A stretch of DNA of 64,000 bases from Flavobacterium psychrophilum (lineage in GTDB: Bacteria > Bacteroidota > Bacteroidia > Flavobacteriales > Flavobacteriaceae): the NCBI GenBank assembly GCA_001708385.1, contig CP012388.1:806001-870000 (forward strand), in the 5' to 3' direction. Every line of letters begins with the position of its first letter. The stretch's first letter is position 1. A program made the translations under genes and the position numbers. The notes beneath the pieces were generated by a model. The model had not been told where the DNA came from and searched no databases. It was given only the letters and a program-made list of their open reading frames with translations. This document shows, one piece after another, positions 15,608 to 24,162 of the stretch.

Positions 15608-16885
15608 ATGACATTTCAGGATCTTAAATTACTTAAAAATATACAACAGGCACTTGCAGACGAAGGGTATGAAAACCCTACCCCGATACAGGAACAGGCC
15701 ATCCCTATTATTTTAGAAGGAACCGACCTCGTAGGCTGCGCGCAGACAGGTACGGGTAAAACCGCTGCCTTTGCCATTCCTATACTTAACTCGCTGCACC
15801 ACATTGTAGGCTCGGCTAAAAAAGTTAAATACATCCGCACACTTGTAGTTACACCTACTCGTGAACTTGCTTTACAGATAGGCGAAAGCTTTGACACATA
15901 CGGAAAATATACAAACATTCGCCAGCTAACCATTTTTGGCGGTGTAAACCAGGTTTCACAAACAGATCAGCTTAAAAAAGGTGTAGACATTCTTATTGCT
16001 ACCCCTGGAAGGCTGCTTGACCTCCACAAACAGGGATTCATCAATCTAGATCATCTGCACACACTTGTACTTGATGAGGCTGACCAGATGCTGGACATGG
16101 GCTTTATTAACGATGTAAAGAAAATTATCAAACTTACACCTGATAACAGGCAGACACTATTGTTTTCTGCTACTATGCCTGTAGCTATACGCGAACTGGC
16201 AGATAGTTTCCTTACCAAACCAAAATACGTTTCTGTAGCACCTATATCGTCAACAGCAGAAAGAGTTAAACAGCAAATATACTTCGTAGATAAGGGAGAC
16301 AAGCGTAAACTGCTTTACCACCTTATACGCAACGAAAACCTTGATAACGTGCTTGTGTTTACACGTACAAAACATGGAGCAGACAATGTTGTAAAAGCAC
16401 TTAAGAAAAATGGCGTTGAAGCAGGTGCTATCCACGGTGATAAATCGCAGGGAGCAAGACAGCGTGTGTTAGACCAGTTTAAAAATAAAGAAGTGGGCGT
16501 ACTTGTTGCTACCGATATCGCTGCCCGTGGTATTGATATTGAAAGCCTGCCTTACGTTATAAACTTTGACCTTCCTAATATTCCTGAAACCTATGTACAC
16601 CGTATTGGCCGTACCGGAAGAGCAGGAAGAGAAGGATTATCTATATCGTTTTGCAGCAAAGACGAACTTCCTTACCTAAAAGATATCGAAAAGCTTATCC
16701 GTCTCCAGATAAAGGTTATCGACGGTCACCCTTATCCATACCCTGAGGAAGTTGCTCCGGCACCGGGTGAAAAGAAAAAACCCGATCTTAGGAATAAGAA
16801 TAAAAACAAGCCTGCCGGAAACGGAGGAAACGCTAACTCCAGAAAATCTGAAGCTTCGAAAAAAAATAAAAAACGCTGGTATTAA
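15608..16885 (+). CDS. DEAD-box ATP-dependent RNA helicase
   Basis: 425 residues with all core motifs in order: Q motif (NPTPIQEQAIP), Walker A AQTGTGKT, PTRELAL, GG, TPGRLLD, the DEAD box LDEADQMLDMGF, SAT, and in the second RecA domain ATDIAARGID and HRIGRTGRAGR. A basic low-complexity tail (about residues 380-425, rich in Lys, Asn and Gly) likely binds RNA non-specifically. It would unwind short RNA duplexes in ribosome assembly or cold adaptation, as RhlE- and CsdA-type enzymes do; the exact subtype is uncertain. The stop codon lies inside the terminator hairpin. Confidence 0.95.
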   Translation: MTFQDLKLLKNIQQALADEGYENPTPIQEQAIPIILEGTDLVGCAQTGTGKTAAFAIPILNSLHHIVGSAKKVKYIRTLVVTPTRELALQIGESFDTYGKYTNIRQLTIFGGVNQVSQTDQLKKGVDILIATPGRLLDLHKQGFINLDHLHTLVLDEADQMLDMGFINDVKKIIKLTPDNRQTLLFSATMPVAIRELADSFLTKPKYVSVAPISSTAERVKQQIYFVDKGDKRKLLYHLIRNENLDNVLVFTRTKHGADNVVKALKKNGVEAGAIHGDKSQGARQRVLDQFKNKEVGVLVATDIAARGIDIESLPYVINFDLPNIPETYVHRIGRTGRAGREGLSISFCSKDELPYLKDIEKLIRLQIKVIDGHPYPYPEEVAPAPGEKKKPDLRNKNKNKPAGNGGNANSRKSEASKKNKKRWY

Positions 16886-16897
16886 TACCAGCGTTTT
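16869..16897 (+). terminator. Terminator overlapping the helicase stop codon
   Basis: AAAAACGCTGGTAT pairs with ATACCAGCGTTTTT around the TAA stop. The hairpin therefore encodes the last residues (Arg-Trp-Tyr). Confidence 0.85.
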
Positions 16898-16918
16898 TGC
16901 GTTATAACATAGATTAAT

Positions 16919-16926
16919 TATCTTCG
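16919..16926 (+). promoter_or_regulatory. Candidate -7 element (TAnnTTCG variant)
   Basis: TATCTTCG, one base from TAnnTTTG, 18 bases before the ATG at 16945. Confidence 0.4.
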
Positions 16927-16944
16927 CCCGAATAAAATAGAAAC

Positions 16945-17526
16945 ATGAAATACCTAATTATATCTCTTCTATTCGTCTGCACATCGGGATGGTCGCAGAC
17001 AAAAAAGAAAACTGCACCTGCAAAACCAGTAGCCACAAAACCGGTTGTCTCGCCTGCAAAACCTGCTGCGGTCATAAAAGCAACTACAGCCGCAGAATGG
17101 GATGAGCTTGATAAAACATTCGTAGCTTTCTTTAAAGCGTTAGAATCACAGAATAAACAATCCTTCAGTTCGATAAGCCTTAAACAGGTTGATTGTGCCG
17201 AATGTCCCGCATCTGGTGAAGCCGGTGATGTTACCCACTTTGTACCTAACGAAATATTCTATATTACGGTAGCGTCAGATTTTAAAAAATCTCCGGTATA
17301 TAAAGCCGTAACTAAAAGAGGGTATGCTTTCAACAGCATGATCTTAAAAGACTTTAAACCTGAGTTTTTACCCAAGGATGCTCCCGAAGACCTTAAGGTA
17401 TATGAAGTTTGGGTTCAGACGTATAAGCCTGATGAGTTATCCAAAGGGCACAAAGGAACCAGCCATGCATTTCAGTTTGTAAAAGTTAACGGGGTATTTA
17501 GATTCTTCGGACTTACATCTCAATAA
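16945..17526 (+). CDS. Secreted or periplasmic protein of unknown function
   Basis: 193 residues. A signal peptide (YLIISLLFVCTSGWSQ, cleavage after Ser-Gln region) is followed by a Lys/Pro/Ala-rich linker of about 30 residues. A compact domain follows, with a Cys pair in VDCAECPASGEAGD and a beta-rich C-terminus ending FRFFGLTSQ. I do not recognise the family. The linker suggests the domain is held away from the membrane or wall, or that a lysine/proline tether contacts envelope polymers; this is inference. It is followed 65 bases later by a secreted EEP-family enzyme on the same strand, with no clear terminator between, so co-expression is possible. Confidence 0.8.
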   Translation: MKYLIISLLFVCTSGWSQTKKKTAPAKPVATKPVVSPAKPAAVIKATTAAEWDELDKTFVAFFKALESQNKQSFSSISLKQVDCAECPASGEAGDVTHFVPNEIFYITVASDFKKSPVYKAVTKRGYAFNSMILKDFKPEFLPKDAPEDLKVYEVWVQTYKPDELSKGHKGTSHAFQFVKVNGVFRFFGLTSQ

Positions 17527-17591
17527 ATTTTCATAACGTCGGGATTACCGGCGTTTTTTATAGTTACCTATCTCATTCAAACCAATCAACT

Positions 17592-18425
17592 ATGAAACAA
17601 ATAGTAACATCAATTATCCTAATTTTTACATTCGCCAGTACTACTGCACAAAATGTAAAAGTAATGAGTTATAACATCCGGCTGGATGTAGCCAGCGATG
17701 GCGAAAACCGCTGGGATAACCGTAAAGATATGCTGACTGCCCAGGTGCTGAAACTATCCCCTGATTTTATGGGCGTTCAGGAGGCACTTCCACAGCAGAT
17801 AGACTATCTCAATGCAAATCTTAAAGGTTATAAATACATAGGTGTTGGCAGGGATGATGGTAAACGCGACGGCGAATTCTCGGCAATATTTTACAATGCA
17901 TCGCAATACAAAATGTTGCAGCAATCGACATTTTGGTTATCTGAAACTCCTGACAAAGCTTCTTTTGGCTGGGATGCTGCCTGCAGAAGGGTATGCACCT
18001 ACGGCCTTTTTGAAAATAGTAAGACCAAAAAGAAGATATGGATATTCAATACCCATTTTGACCATATAGGCGATGTTGCACGTGTTAACAGCGCTAGAAT
18101 GATATTGGCTAAAATAAAGGAAGTGAATACAGAAAATCTTCCTTTTGCCCTTACGGGAGATTTTAACCTTGAAGACGACAGCGAAAGCATTAAGCTTCTA
18201 GGTGCAGACCTATCCGACGCTAAAAAAGTTGCCAAAAAAGTAAGCGGCCCGGTTGCAACTTTCAATAATTTTAATACAGATGAACCAGCTACTAAACGTA
18301 TCGATTATATATTCGTTCCTAAAAATGGTGTCGATGTAACGAATTATAGGGTTATTGAAGAATTAAAATCTAACCGTTATCCTTCAGACCATTTTCCTGT
18401 ATATGTTGAATTAAAAGTGAAGTAA
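17592..18425 (+). CDS. Secreted endonuclease/exonuclease/phosphatase family protein
   Basis: 277 residues. Signal peptide (IVTSIILIFTFASTTAQ), then a complete EEP fold: MSYNIRLD, FMGVQEAL with the metal-binding Glu, WIFNTHFDH, LTGDFNLEDD, TKRIDYIFV, and the C-terminal SDHFPVYVELK with catalytic Asp-His. The family includes DNase I-like nucleases, sphingomyelinases and inositol phosphatases; short Bacteroidota secreted forms of this size have no firm substrate. Export to the periplasm or beyond is expected. Followed by a symmetrical terminator shared with the convergent PrcB-like gene. Confidence 0.9.
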   Translation: MKQIVTSIILIFTFASTTAQNVKVMSYNIRLDVASDGENRWDNRKDMLTAQVLKLSPDFMGVQEALPQQIDYLNANLKGYKYIGVGRDDGKRDGEFSAIFYNASQYKMLQQSTFWLSETPDKASFGWDAACRRVCTYGLFENSKTKKKIWIFNTHFDHIGDVARVNSARMILAKIKEVNTENLPFALTGDFNLEDDSESIKLLGADLSDAKKVAKKVSGPVATFNNFNTDEPATKRIDYIFVPKNGVDVTNYRVIEELKSNRYPSDHFPVYVELKVK

Positions 18426-18427
18426 TC

Positions 18428-18456
18428 AAAAAGCCCTGAAATGATTCAGGGCTTTT
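18428..18456. terminator. Bidirectional terminator between convergent genes
   Basis: AAAAGCCCTGAA, loop ATGA, TTCAGGGCTTTT. The A-run on one side and T-run on the other serve both directions. Confidence 0.85.
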
Positions 18457-18479
18457 CGTTTTTTCAAAATAATATATTG

Positions 18480-18911
18480 TTACTTAACAACCACTTTTGC
18501 TGTCTTTGTAAGTGCAGCAACACAAAACGGATTCGTAATTGCCATAGTTACCATACCGCCTTCCTGAGGGCTGTTTTTCTCTACATTTATAGTAGCAGTG
18601 TCGCCGTTAAACTGTACACTCTTTATACCAATACTGTTGCCTCCTGAATTTTTCTGACCAAGGAATAACACCACAACATTGTTTTCGGCAAAGTTTACAG
18701 CAGGTGCTTTTTCAAGATTTAATTCCCTGAAAATAACATCCAGTTCCTCCTGGGTATGAATTACTTCATATGACTCTGTTTCCCTTCCTCCATACTCACC
18801 TTGTTTTAAAATAGTGTAGGAGTTTTTAGAATCTGTCGCAGTTCCCTGTTTCGTTGAGCATCCCGTAATTACGGTAAGCAGCAATACGCTAAGCATTAAG
18901 ATCTTTTTCAT
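18480..18911 (-). CDS. Lipoprotein with PrcB-like C-terminal domain
   Basis: 143 residues. Lipobox TVITGCS near residue 18 marks a lipoprotein. The mature part ends in a domain with NVVVLFLGQKNSGGNSIGI and a late AITNPFCVAAL, matching my memory of the PrcB_C family. That family is named after a subunit of the Treponema denticola dentilisin protease complex. Its function in Bacteroidota is unknown. The start codon overlaps the bshA stop as TAATG, so it is translationally coupled to bshA, although a role in bacillithiol metabolism is not implied. Confidence 0.7.
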   Translation of the reverse strand: MKKILMLSVLLLTVITGCSTKQGTATDSKNSYTILKQGEYGGRETESYEVIHTQEELDVIFRELNLEKAPAVNFAENNVVVLFLGQKNSGGNSIGIKSVQFNGDTATINVEKNSPQEGGMVTMAITNPFCVAALTKTAKVVVK

Positions 18912-20044
18912 TATTTATGCATTTTTAAAGCTTTTCGGTATACCCTTTCATACATTGGCATTACTGCCTGTATGTCAAACTCCTGGGCAACCTTAAGCGC
19001 GTTAGACTTAAATTCAAACAGTACATTATCGTCAGACAATATAGATATTGCTTTTTGCGCCATATCATCTATATCACCAACATTACTAAGGTAACCCGAG
19101 TAACCCTCTCTATTCACTTCCGGTAGTCCCCCAGTATTACTAGAAATTACCGGTACTCCACTTGCCATTGCCTCAAGTGCTGCAAGTCCGAAACTTTCTG
19201 TTTCCGATGGTAAAAGGAAAAGGTCGGAGAAACACAAGATCTTACTGATCTCGTTGCTATTTCCAAAAAAGATAACCTTATCGCTAATACCCAGCTCTTC
19301 ACAAAGTGCTTCTGCCGGAGCTTTCTCGGGGCCATCTCCCACCATCATTAGTTTTGCAGGCATAACTTTCTGCACCTCATTGAATATCCTTATAACATCA
19401 GGGATACGTTTTACTTTCCTGAAGTTACTAATATGGGTTAAAATCTTCTGTGTTTCTGTAGCCATTAACGAACGATGGCATTCAGACGTTTCATCGATAC
19501 GGCTTTTATCTATCTCTATAAAGTTCGGGATAACTTCTATATCCCTTTTTATATCAAAAAGTCGGTAGGTAGCGTCTTTTAAGTCCTGAGATACCGAAGT
19601 TACGATATCTGAATGATTAATACTAAAGCTTACTGCCGGTTTATAGAACGGGTGGTTACCTACCAGTGTAATATCTGTACCGTGAAGCGTTGTAACCATA
19701 GGAATCCTAATTCCCTGTTCTTTCAGCATTTTCTTAGCCATATACCCAGCATACGCGTGTGGAATAGCATAGTGAACATGCAGCAATTCAATTCCATGTA
19801 ACTTTACCATGTCTACAAGCTTGCTTGAAAGCGCTAACTCATACGGCTGGTAATGAAACAAAGGATATTCGGGAACGTGTACTTCGTGGTAATGTATATT
19901 GGGGTTAAGTAAAGCCAATCGAACGGGTTGGCTGTAAGTAATAAAGTGAATTTCATGACCCCTTCGGGCCAGTTCCAATCCAAGTTCGGTAGCAACAACA
20001 CCACTACCTCCAAAGGTTGGATAACAAACTATTGCGATTTTCAT
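18911..20044 (-). CDS. bshA: N-acetyl-alpha-D-glucosaminyl L-malate synthase BshA
   Basis: 377 residues of GT4 (GT-B) fold. The N-terminus IVCYPTFGGSGVVATELG and the following HFITYSQPVRL are distinctive for BshA. Further features are the LHVHYAIPHA block, the nucleotide-sugar region PSETESFGLAALEAMASGVP and the conserved Glu pair. It transfers GlcNAc from UDP-GlcNAc to L-malate, the first step of bacillithiol synthesis, in the cytoplasm. Bacillithiol use is common in Flavobacteriaceae. bshB and bshC are not in the window. Its TAATG overlap with the next gene suggests a two-gene operon. Confidence 0.92.
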   Translation of the reverse strand: MKIAIVCYPTFGGSGVVATELGLELARRGHEIHFITYSQPVRLALLNPNIHYHEVHVPEYPLFHYQPYELALSSKLVDMVKLHGIELLHVHYAIPHAYAGYMAKKMLKEQGIRIPMVTTLHGTDITLVGNHPFYKPAVSFSINHSDIVTSVSQDLKDATYRLFDIKRDIEVIPNFIEIDKSRIDETSECHRSLMATETQKILTHISNFRKVKRIPDVIRIFNEVQKVMPAKLMMVGDGPEKAPAEALCEELGISDKVIFFGNSNEISKILCFSDLFLLPSETESFGLAALEAMASGVPVISSNTGGLPEVNREGYSGYLSNVGDIDDMAQKAISILSDDNVLFEFKSNALKVAQEFDIQAVMPMYERVYRKALKMHK

Positions 20045-20075
20045 ATAATGTCAAAATAAAGGTAACGAAATTACA

Positions 20076-20101
20076 TAAAAAAAACAGGCTACGCCTGTTT
20101 T
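20076..20101 (-). terminator. Terminator after the DUF1801 gene
   Basis: AAAACAGGC, loop TAC, GCCTGTTTT. Read leftward it is followed by a T run. It lies downstream of the DUF1801 stop and upstream of bshA. Confidence 0.8.
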
Positions 20102-20139
20102 GGTATTGAAATTAACGTAATAGTTATCTGTCATGAAAA

Positions 20140-20595
20140 CTAGCGTTTCAGCATCTTTTCATAAAGGTCTATCCAGTTTTGCGGAGTCATTTTAGAAACC
20201 AGCTGTCCTATAAGTTCATACGGAATAGCTTCCGGTTTTTTGAACCGGATGCAACTCTTCCCCATATCCAGTTTAAACTTGCTATGGTTAGGAAATTCAC
20301 CCACGAACCAATCGTATAATGCTGCATCGGCGTAAACACCCATGTGGTAGACGGCGACGAAATTCTTTTGGGAAGCGATACTTAAAAACGGCAATGGCAG
20401 CTTTGGGTCGCAATGGTAGCCCGGCGCATAGATTGCATGCGGAATAACCCATCCCAGCATACCGTAACTAATGCATTCCTCAAAACCTGAAGGAAGGTTA
20501 GTAGAAATTACCTCTCTAAGCTTTTCTATAGCCGCTTTCCTGTCCTCGGGAAGGCTATCTATATATTCCTGCGGTGTAGTTGCTGACGATTGCAT
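20140..20595 (-). CDS. DUF1801 domain-containing protein
   Basis: 151 residues, all of one YdhG-like/DUF1801 domain. Typical features are the N-terminal EYIDSLPEDRKAAIEKLRE, the central EECISYGMLGWVIP, the aromatic LPFLSIASQKNFVAVYHMG, and the late KSCIRFKKPEAIP. The family has a small beta-barrel fold related to iron-trafficking frataxin-like proteins, but its function is not firmly known. No signal peptide. Monocistronic with a terminator. Confidence 0.85.
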   Translation of the reverse strand: MQSSATTPQEYIDSLPEDRKAAIEKLREVISTNLPSGFEECISYGMLGWVIPHAIYAPGYHCDPKLPLPFLSIASQKNFVAVYHMGVYADAALYDWFVGEFPNHSKFKLDMGKSCIRFKKPEAIPYELIGQLVSKMTPQNWIDLYEKMLKR

Positions 20596-20678
20596 ATTCT
20601 TAGGTTTATAGTTTTGGTTACCTTGCTATTATGTTTATCAATTCAAATTACCGAATCACCAAATAACCAAATGATCGT

Positions 20679-23582
20679 TTATTCTATAATTGCGTCCTGA
20701 ATTGCTTTCTGAATATCTTCCCTGATGTTTTCCTTAGAAAGCCTGTTTTCCGATGCTTCCGGATACGTACGGTTAGACAGGAACACATACACGATTTCCG
20801 TTTCGGGATCTGCCCAAGTCATAGTACCTGTAAAACCAGTGTGCCCAAAGCTCGACTTAGAAACACATCCGCATGTTGGCCCCGATTTTTCAATCTGTGG
20901 CTTATCAAATCCAAGTCCCCTCCTATTACCCTCCTTACAGGCATAGCACGTATTAAAGGTATCAAATGTTTTAGCCGAAAAATACTGCTTACCACCATAG
21001 TTACCTTTTTGAAGATACATCTGCATGATCTTGGCAACATCCATAGCATTAGAGAATAGCCCTGCATGGCCCGCAATACCATCTTCCATCGCTGCGCCCA
21101 TATCATGAACATATCCCTGAATTACCTGGTAACGGAAATAGTTATCAATTTCTGTTGGCGGTATGTTACACATATCCCATTTACGCAAAGGGTTATATGA
21201 TGTATATGCCGCCCCAAGTGGCTTATAAAAGGCGTCCTGACTCAATACATCAAGCGGTTTGCCCGTCATATTTTCAAGATATTCTTTAAGCAGTATAAAG
21301 GAGAAGTCGCTGTATTTATATTCTTTTTTCTTAAGCAGTTTACTATCGGCAATGCGTTTCACGATTGTATCTTCATACCCTTTTACAAGGAAAAGGTTTT
21401 CCGCCACCTGATTAGGAAATTCTGCACTATACATTTTCCTGTATAACAGCGAATCCGGCCTCTTGTTGCTGTCAAGCGTTTCCTGATAGAAAGGTATCCA
21501 TGCCTGGAAACGTGCCTGGTGTAACAACATATCTTTCAGCGTAATGTTTTTCTTGTCGGTATCAGCAAAAGCCAGAAGCATATCCCCTAGTTTAGCATCA
21601 AGGTTCACTTTTCCTTTATCGTACAATTGCATAAGGTTAGGCAAAGTAGCAAGTATCTTTGTTAATGATGCAACATCATATACATCGGCATTTTTTACTT
21701 TCACATCATTATCATAGGTATGGTAACCAAACGATTTCTGATAAATGACTTTTCCCTTTCGTGCCACAAGTACCTGTAGTCCGGGTGTCATCTTCTCATT
21801 AATAGCACGTTGTGCAATCAAATCGATCTTACTTAGCTTAGCCGAGCTCATAGCTACGTTTTCAGGCGTAGTAAATCCGAGCCTGTTGGTTGTTTTGGTA
21901 AACAATCCATCATTAAGTTTAAACGAAGATCCTAACGTTACCGGTAATTGCCCTTTAGAGCCTAAAGCACCAAAAACAATTTCGGCGGCAACGGTCTGCG
22001 ATATCTCATTATTTTGGTACGCAAGCACAACCGTTTTAATATTCTTAAAGCTTTTAATAGGCATTAGCGAATACGGCTTGGCAAAATGCGTAAATATTAC
22101 ACGTTTGTTTTTAGCGATAGTATCAAGCCATACCAGCTCCTTAGCCGATAATTCGTGTTTTTTCCATGCGCCATCAGCCTTATGATAACCCACAATAACT
22201 GTGGTATAATCTTTAAGTTTAGCCGAAAGTATCTTAAGTGTATCCTCCTGAACTTCGGTAACGTCTGCATATTTCTGAAGCGTCTTCAGGTAAACCGAAC
22301 CGTCATCATCACCCAACTTTACATAGGCTATCTTTTCTTTTTCAATATCCATAACCGGTACTACTTCCTGATCATTCTTTAAAACCGTAACTGCATTTTC
22401 GTACAATTGGTAATTCAGGTCGTCGTACTCATGTCCGTTAAGTTCATTGTATAAATTTTTAAGGTCGATAGGCTTATATTTATTAAGCCCTCCCCTGAAT
22501 TTATATGCTAATATTTTCTTTACCGAAAACTGTAAACGTTCATCAGATAAAGTACTATCAGCATACGCCTGACGGAACTTTTCTATAGCCACAGGTACAT
22601 TTTCTGCAAACAGTAACACATCGTTACCCGCTAAAAATGCCTCAAGGTCTATGTCTCCCGGTTGCATGTAGCCGCTGGCACCTTTCATATTAAGCGCATC
22701 GGTAAAAATAAGGCCTTTAAAGCCCAGCTCATCCTGAACAATATTCGTCACCACATTATACGATAGTGATGTAGGATAGTTCTTCGTAGGCTCAAGGCTT
22801 GGCACATTAAGGTGCGCGACCATTATACTGGACAAGCCCTCCGCAAACAGTTTCCTGTAAGGATAAAATTCAATATCGTAAAGTCGTTCTTTTGTAAAGT
22901 TCAAGAAAGGTAATGAGTGGTGCGAATCGGTTGAAGTATCTCCATGCCCCGGAAAGTGTTTTCCTGTAGCAAATACACCCTGGCTTTGTATACCACGCAT
23001 CAATGCTGATGCCCTTTCGGTAACCTTAAACCTATCTTCACCAAACGATCGGTTACCGATGATAGGATTAACAGGATTTGTATTGATATCTAATACAGGT
23101 GCAAAGTTAAAATGGATACCCATTCGTTTTGCCTGGATAGCCATCTGCTGACCCATTTTTTCAATGAGTTTCATATCCTGCACTGCACCAAGTGTCATAT
23201 TCCACGGATAGCGATAAGTAGAATCAAGCCTCATGCTTAAGCCCCATTCTGCATCAATGCCGATGAATAACGGTAGTTTTGCTTTCGACTGAAAACGGTT
23301 GGTAAGCCTTGCCTGCCTAACCGGACCACCCTGAAAAAAAATAAGCCCGCCGATCTTATAGTCCATAATAAGTTTATCTATCCCCCTTACATGGGCAGAG
23401 TCTTTATTAGAATAAGCAGCGACCATAAACAGCTGTCCGACTTTTTCCTCGAAAGAAAAGCCATTGTACACGCTGTCTACCCATTTTCTCTCAGCTTCTG
23501 ACTTATAATCACTGAAAACACGTGCCTTTTGGGCAGATACAACCTGAACGGCTAACAAGAAAACTACTATGAAAAACCTCAT
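20679..23582 (-). CDS. Fusion of GH3 beta-hexosaminidase-like and serine-hydrolase (beta-lactamase) domains
   Basis: 967 residues from the ATG at 23582, which gives a clean signal peptide (FFIVVFLLAVQVVSAQ). An upstream ATG at 23618 would add 12 residues overlapping a perfect inverted repeat. The N-terminal half (about 35-370) is a GH3 catalytic domain with the NagZ-type motif KHFPGHGDTSTDSHH at about 208-222, where the His/Asp pair acts as general acid. A GH3 C-terminal-like domain follows. From about residue 585 comes a class C beta-lactamase/penicillin-binding fold with SLTK (Ser639, Lys642), a Tyr-containing YKYSDFS, and GHTGFTGT. It probably recycles or remodels peptidoglycan in the periplasm by removing GlcNAc and acting on peptide or ester bonds. 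Such fusions are known in Bacteroidota. Confidence 0.9.
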   Translation of the reverse strand: MRFFIVVFLLAVQVVSAQKARVFSDYKSEAERKWVDSVYNGFSFEEKVGQLFMVAAYSNKDSAHVRGIDKLIMDYKIGGLIFFQGGPVRQARLTNRFQSKAKLPLFIGIDAEWGLSMRLDSTYRYPWNMTLGAVQDMKLIEKMGQQMAIQAKRMGIHFNFAPVLDINTNPVNPIIGNRSFGEDRFKVTERASALMRGIQSQGVFATGKHFPGHGDTSTDSHHSLPFLNFTKERLYDIEFYPYRKLFAEGLSSIMVAHLNVPSLEPTKNYPTSLSYNVVTNIVQDELGFKGLIFTDALNMKGASGYMQPGDIDLEAFLAGNDVLLFAENVPVAIEKFRQAYADSTLSDERLQFSVKKILAYKFRGGLNKYKPIDLKNLYNELNGHEYDDLNYQLYENAVTVLKNDQEVVPVMDIEKEKIAYVKLGDDDGSVYLKTLQKYADVTEVQEDTLKILSAKLKDYTTVIVGYHKADGAWKKHELSAKELVWLDTIAKNKRVIFTHFAKPYSLMPIKSFKNIKTVVLAYQNNEISQTVAAEIVFGALGSKGQLPVTLGSSFKLNDGLFTKTTNRLGFTTPENVAMSSAKLSKIDLIAQRAINEKMTPGLQVLVARKGKVIYQKSFGYHTYDNDVKVKNADVYDVASLTKILATLPNLMQLYDKGKVNLDAKLGDMLLAFADTDKKNITLKDMLLHQARFQAWIPFYQETLDSNKRPDSLLYRKMYSAEFPNQVAENLFLVKGYEDTIVKRIADSKLLKKKEYKYSDFSFILLKEYLENMTGKPLDVLSQDAFYKPLGAAYTSYNPLRKWDMCNIPPTEIDNYFRYQVIQGYVHDMGAAMEDGIAGHAGLFSNAMDVAKIMQMYLQKGNYGGKQYFSAKTFDTFNTCYACKEGNRRGLGFDKPQIEKSGPTCGCVSKSSFGHTGFTGTMTWADPETEIVYVFLSNRTYPEASENRLSKENIREDIQKAIQDAIIE

Positions 23583-23610
23583 TAAATAATTGTATTTTTT
23601 TAAATAACAA

Positions 23611-23638
23611 ATCATCATTACCGATTGCTAATGATGAT
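23611..23638. repeat. Perfect inverted repeat between two leftward genes
   Basis: ATCATCATTA, loop CCGATTGC, TAATGATGAT. There is no T tract on either side, so it is a weak terminator at best; it may be an operator or an mRNA end. It overlaps the long alternative start of the GH3 gene. Confidence 0.5.
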
Positions 23639-23668
23639 TCTTATATTGTTCTATTGGTGTAAAGTATG

Positions 23669-24151
23669 CTAAAAAAAGCGACTGTGCCAGCTTTCTCCTG
23701 CAGGTACTTCCCAATAATCCTGCCATTCTCCTACGGTATTCACTAAATTATTAAACACAATGGTATTAGCAGATACGGCTTTTTCTTTCGCCATTTTCTT
23801 AAAGTCGATAAGCGTTTTATAAGCGATATGTTCCCCCAGTTTAAAGGTTACATTCATCTTATCCAGCAGGTCAACTCCAAACTTTTGTTCCAACGCCTGT
23901 ATAAACTGTACAGATGCATCTATAGAACAGCCTGTAGCAGCCTGAACCTCCTGATTAATCGCGATAATAATAAATCTGTTGTATTTTATTTGATAAGAAG
24001 CCTCAAGTCCGGCGCCATGAGCTGCCCAGCCTTCAAGAAATGCTTGTAGTGATGCTTCTATCTCGGAAACTTCCTCTTCAGAAAATTTCCTGTTCGACTG
24101 GTAAATCCAAATTCTGGATTCTTCAGGCAGTGTTTCAAACGGAACGTACAT
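23669..24151 (-). CDS. Small conserved protein, often mislabelled 'ABC transporter ATPase'
   Basis: 160 residues. The sequence from VPFETLPEESRIWIYQSNR to the WQDYWEVPAGESWHSRFF end matches a conserved Bacteroidota family that databases commonly call ABC transporter ATPase. No Walker A (GxxGxGKS/T), ABC signature or Walker B is visible, and the length is far too short. It has no signal peptide or membrane span. It follows the Fe-S protein gene after an 11-base gap and is probably the last gene of the leftward redox operon, which suggests a role tied to those genes. Function unknown. Confidence 0.8.
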   Translation of the reverse strand: MYVPFETLPEESRIWIYQSNRKFSEEEVSEIEASLQAFLEGWAAHGAGLEASYQIKYNRFIIIAINQEVQAATGCSIDASVQFIQALEQKFGVDLLDKMNVTFKLGEHIAYKTLIDFKKMAKEKAVSANTIVFNNLVNTVGEWQDYWEVPAGESWHSRFF

Positions 24152-24162
24152 AATTGTTTTTC

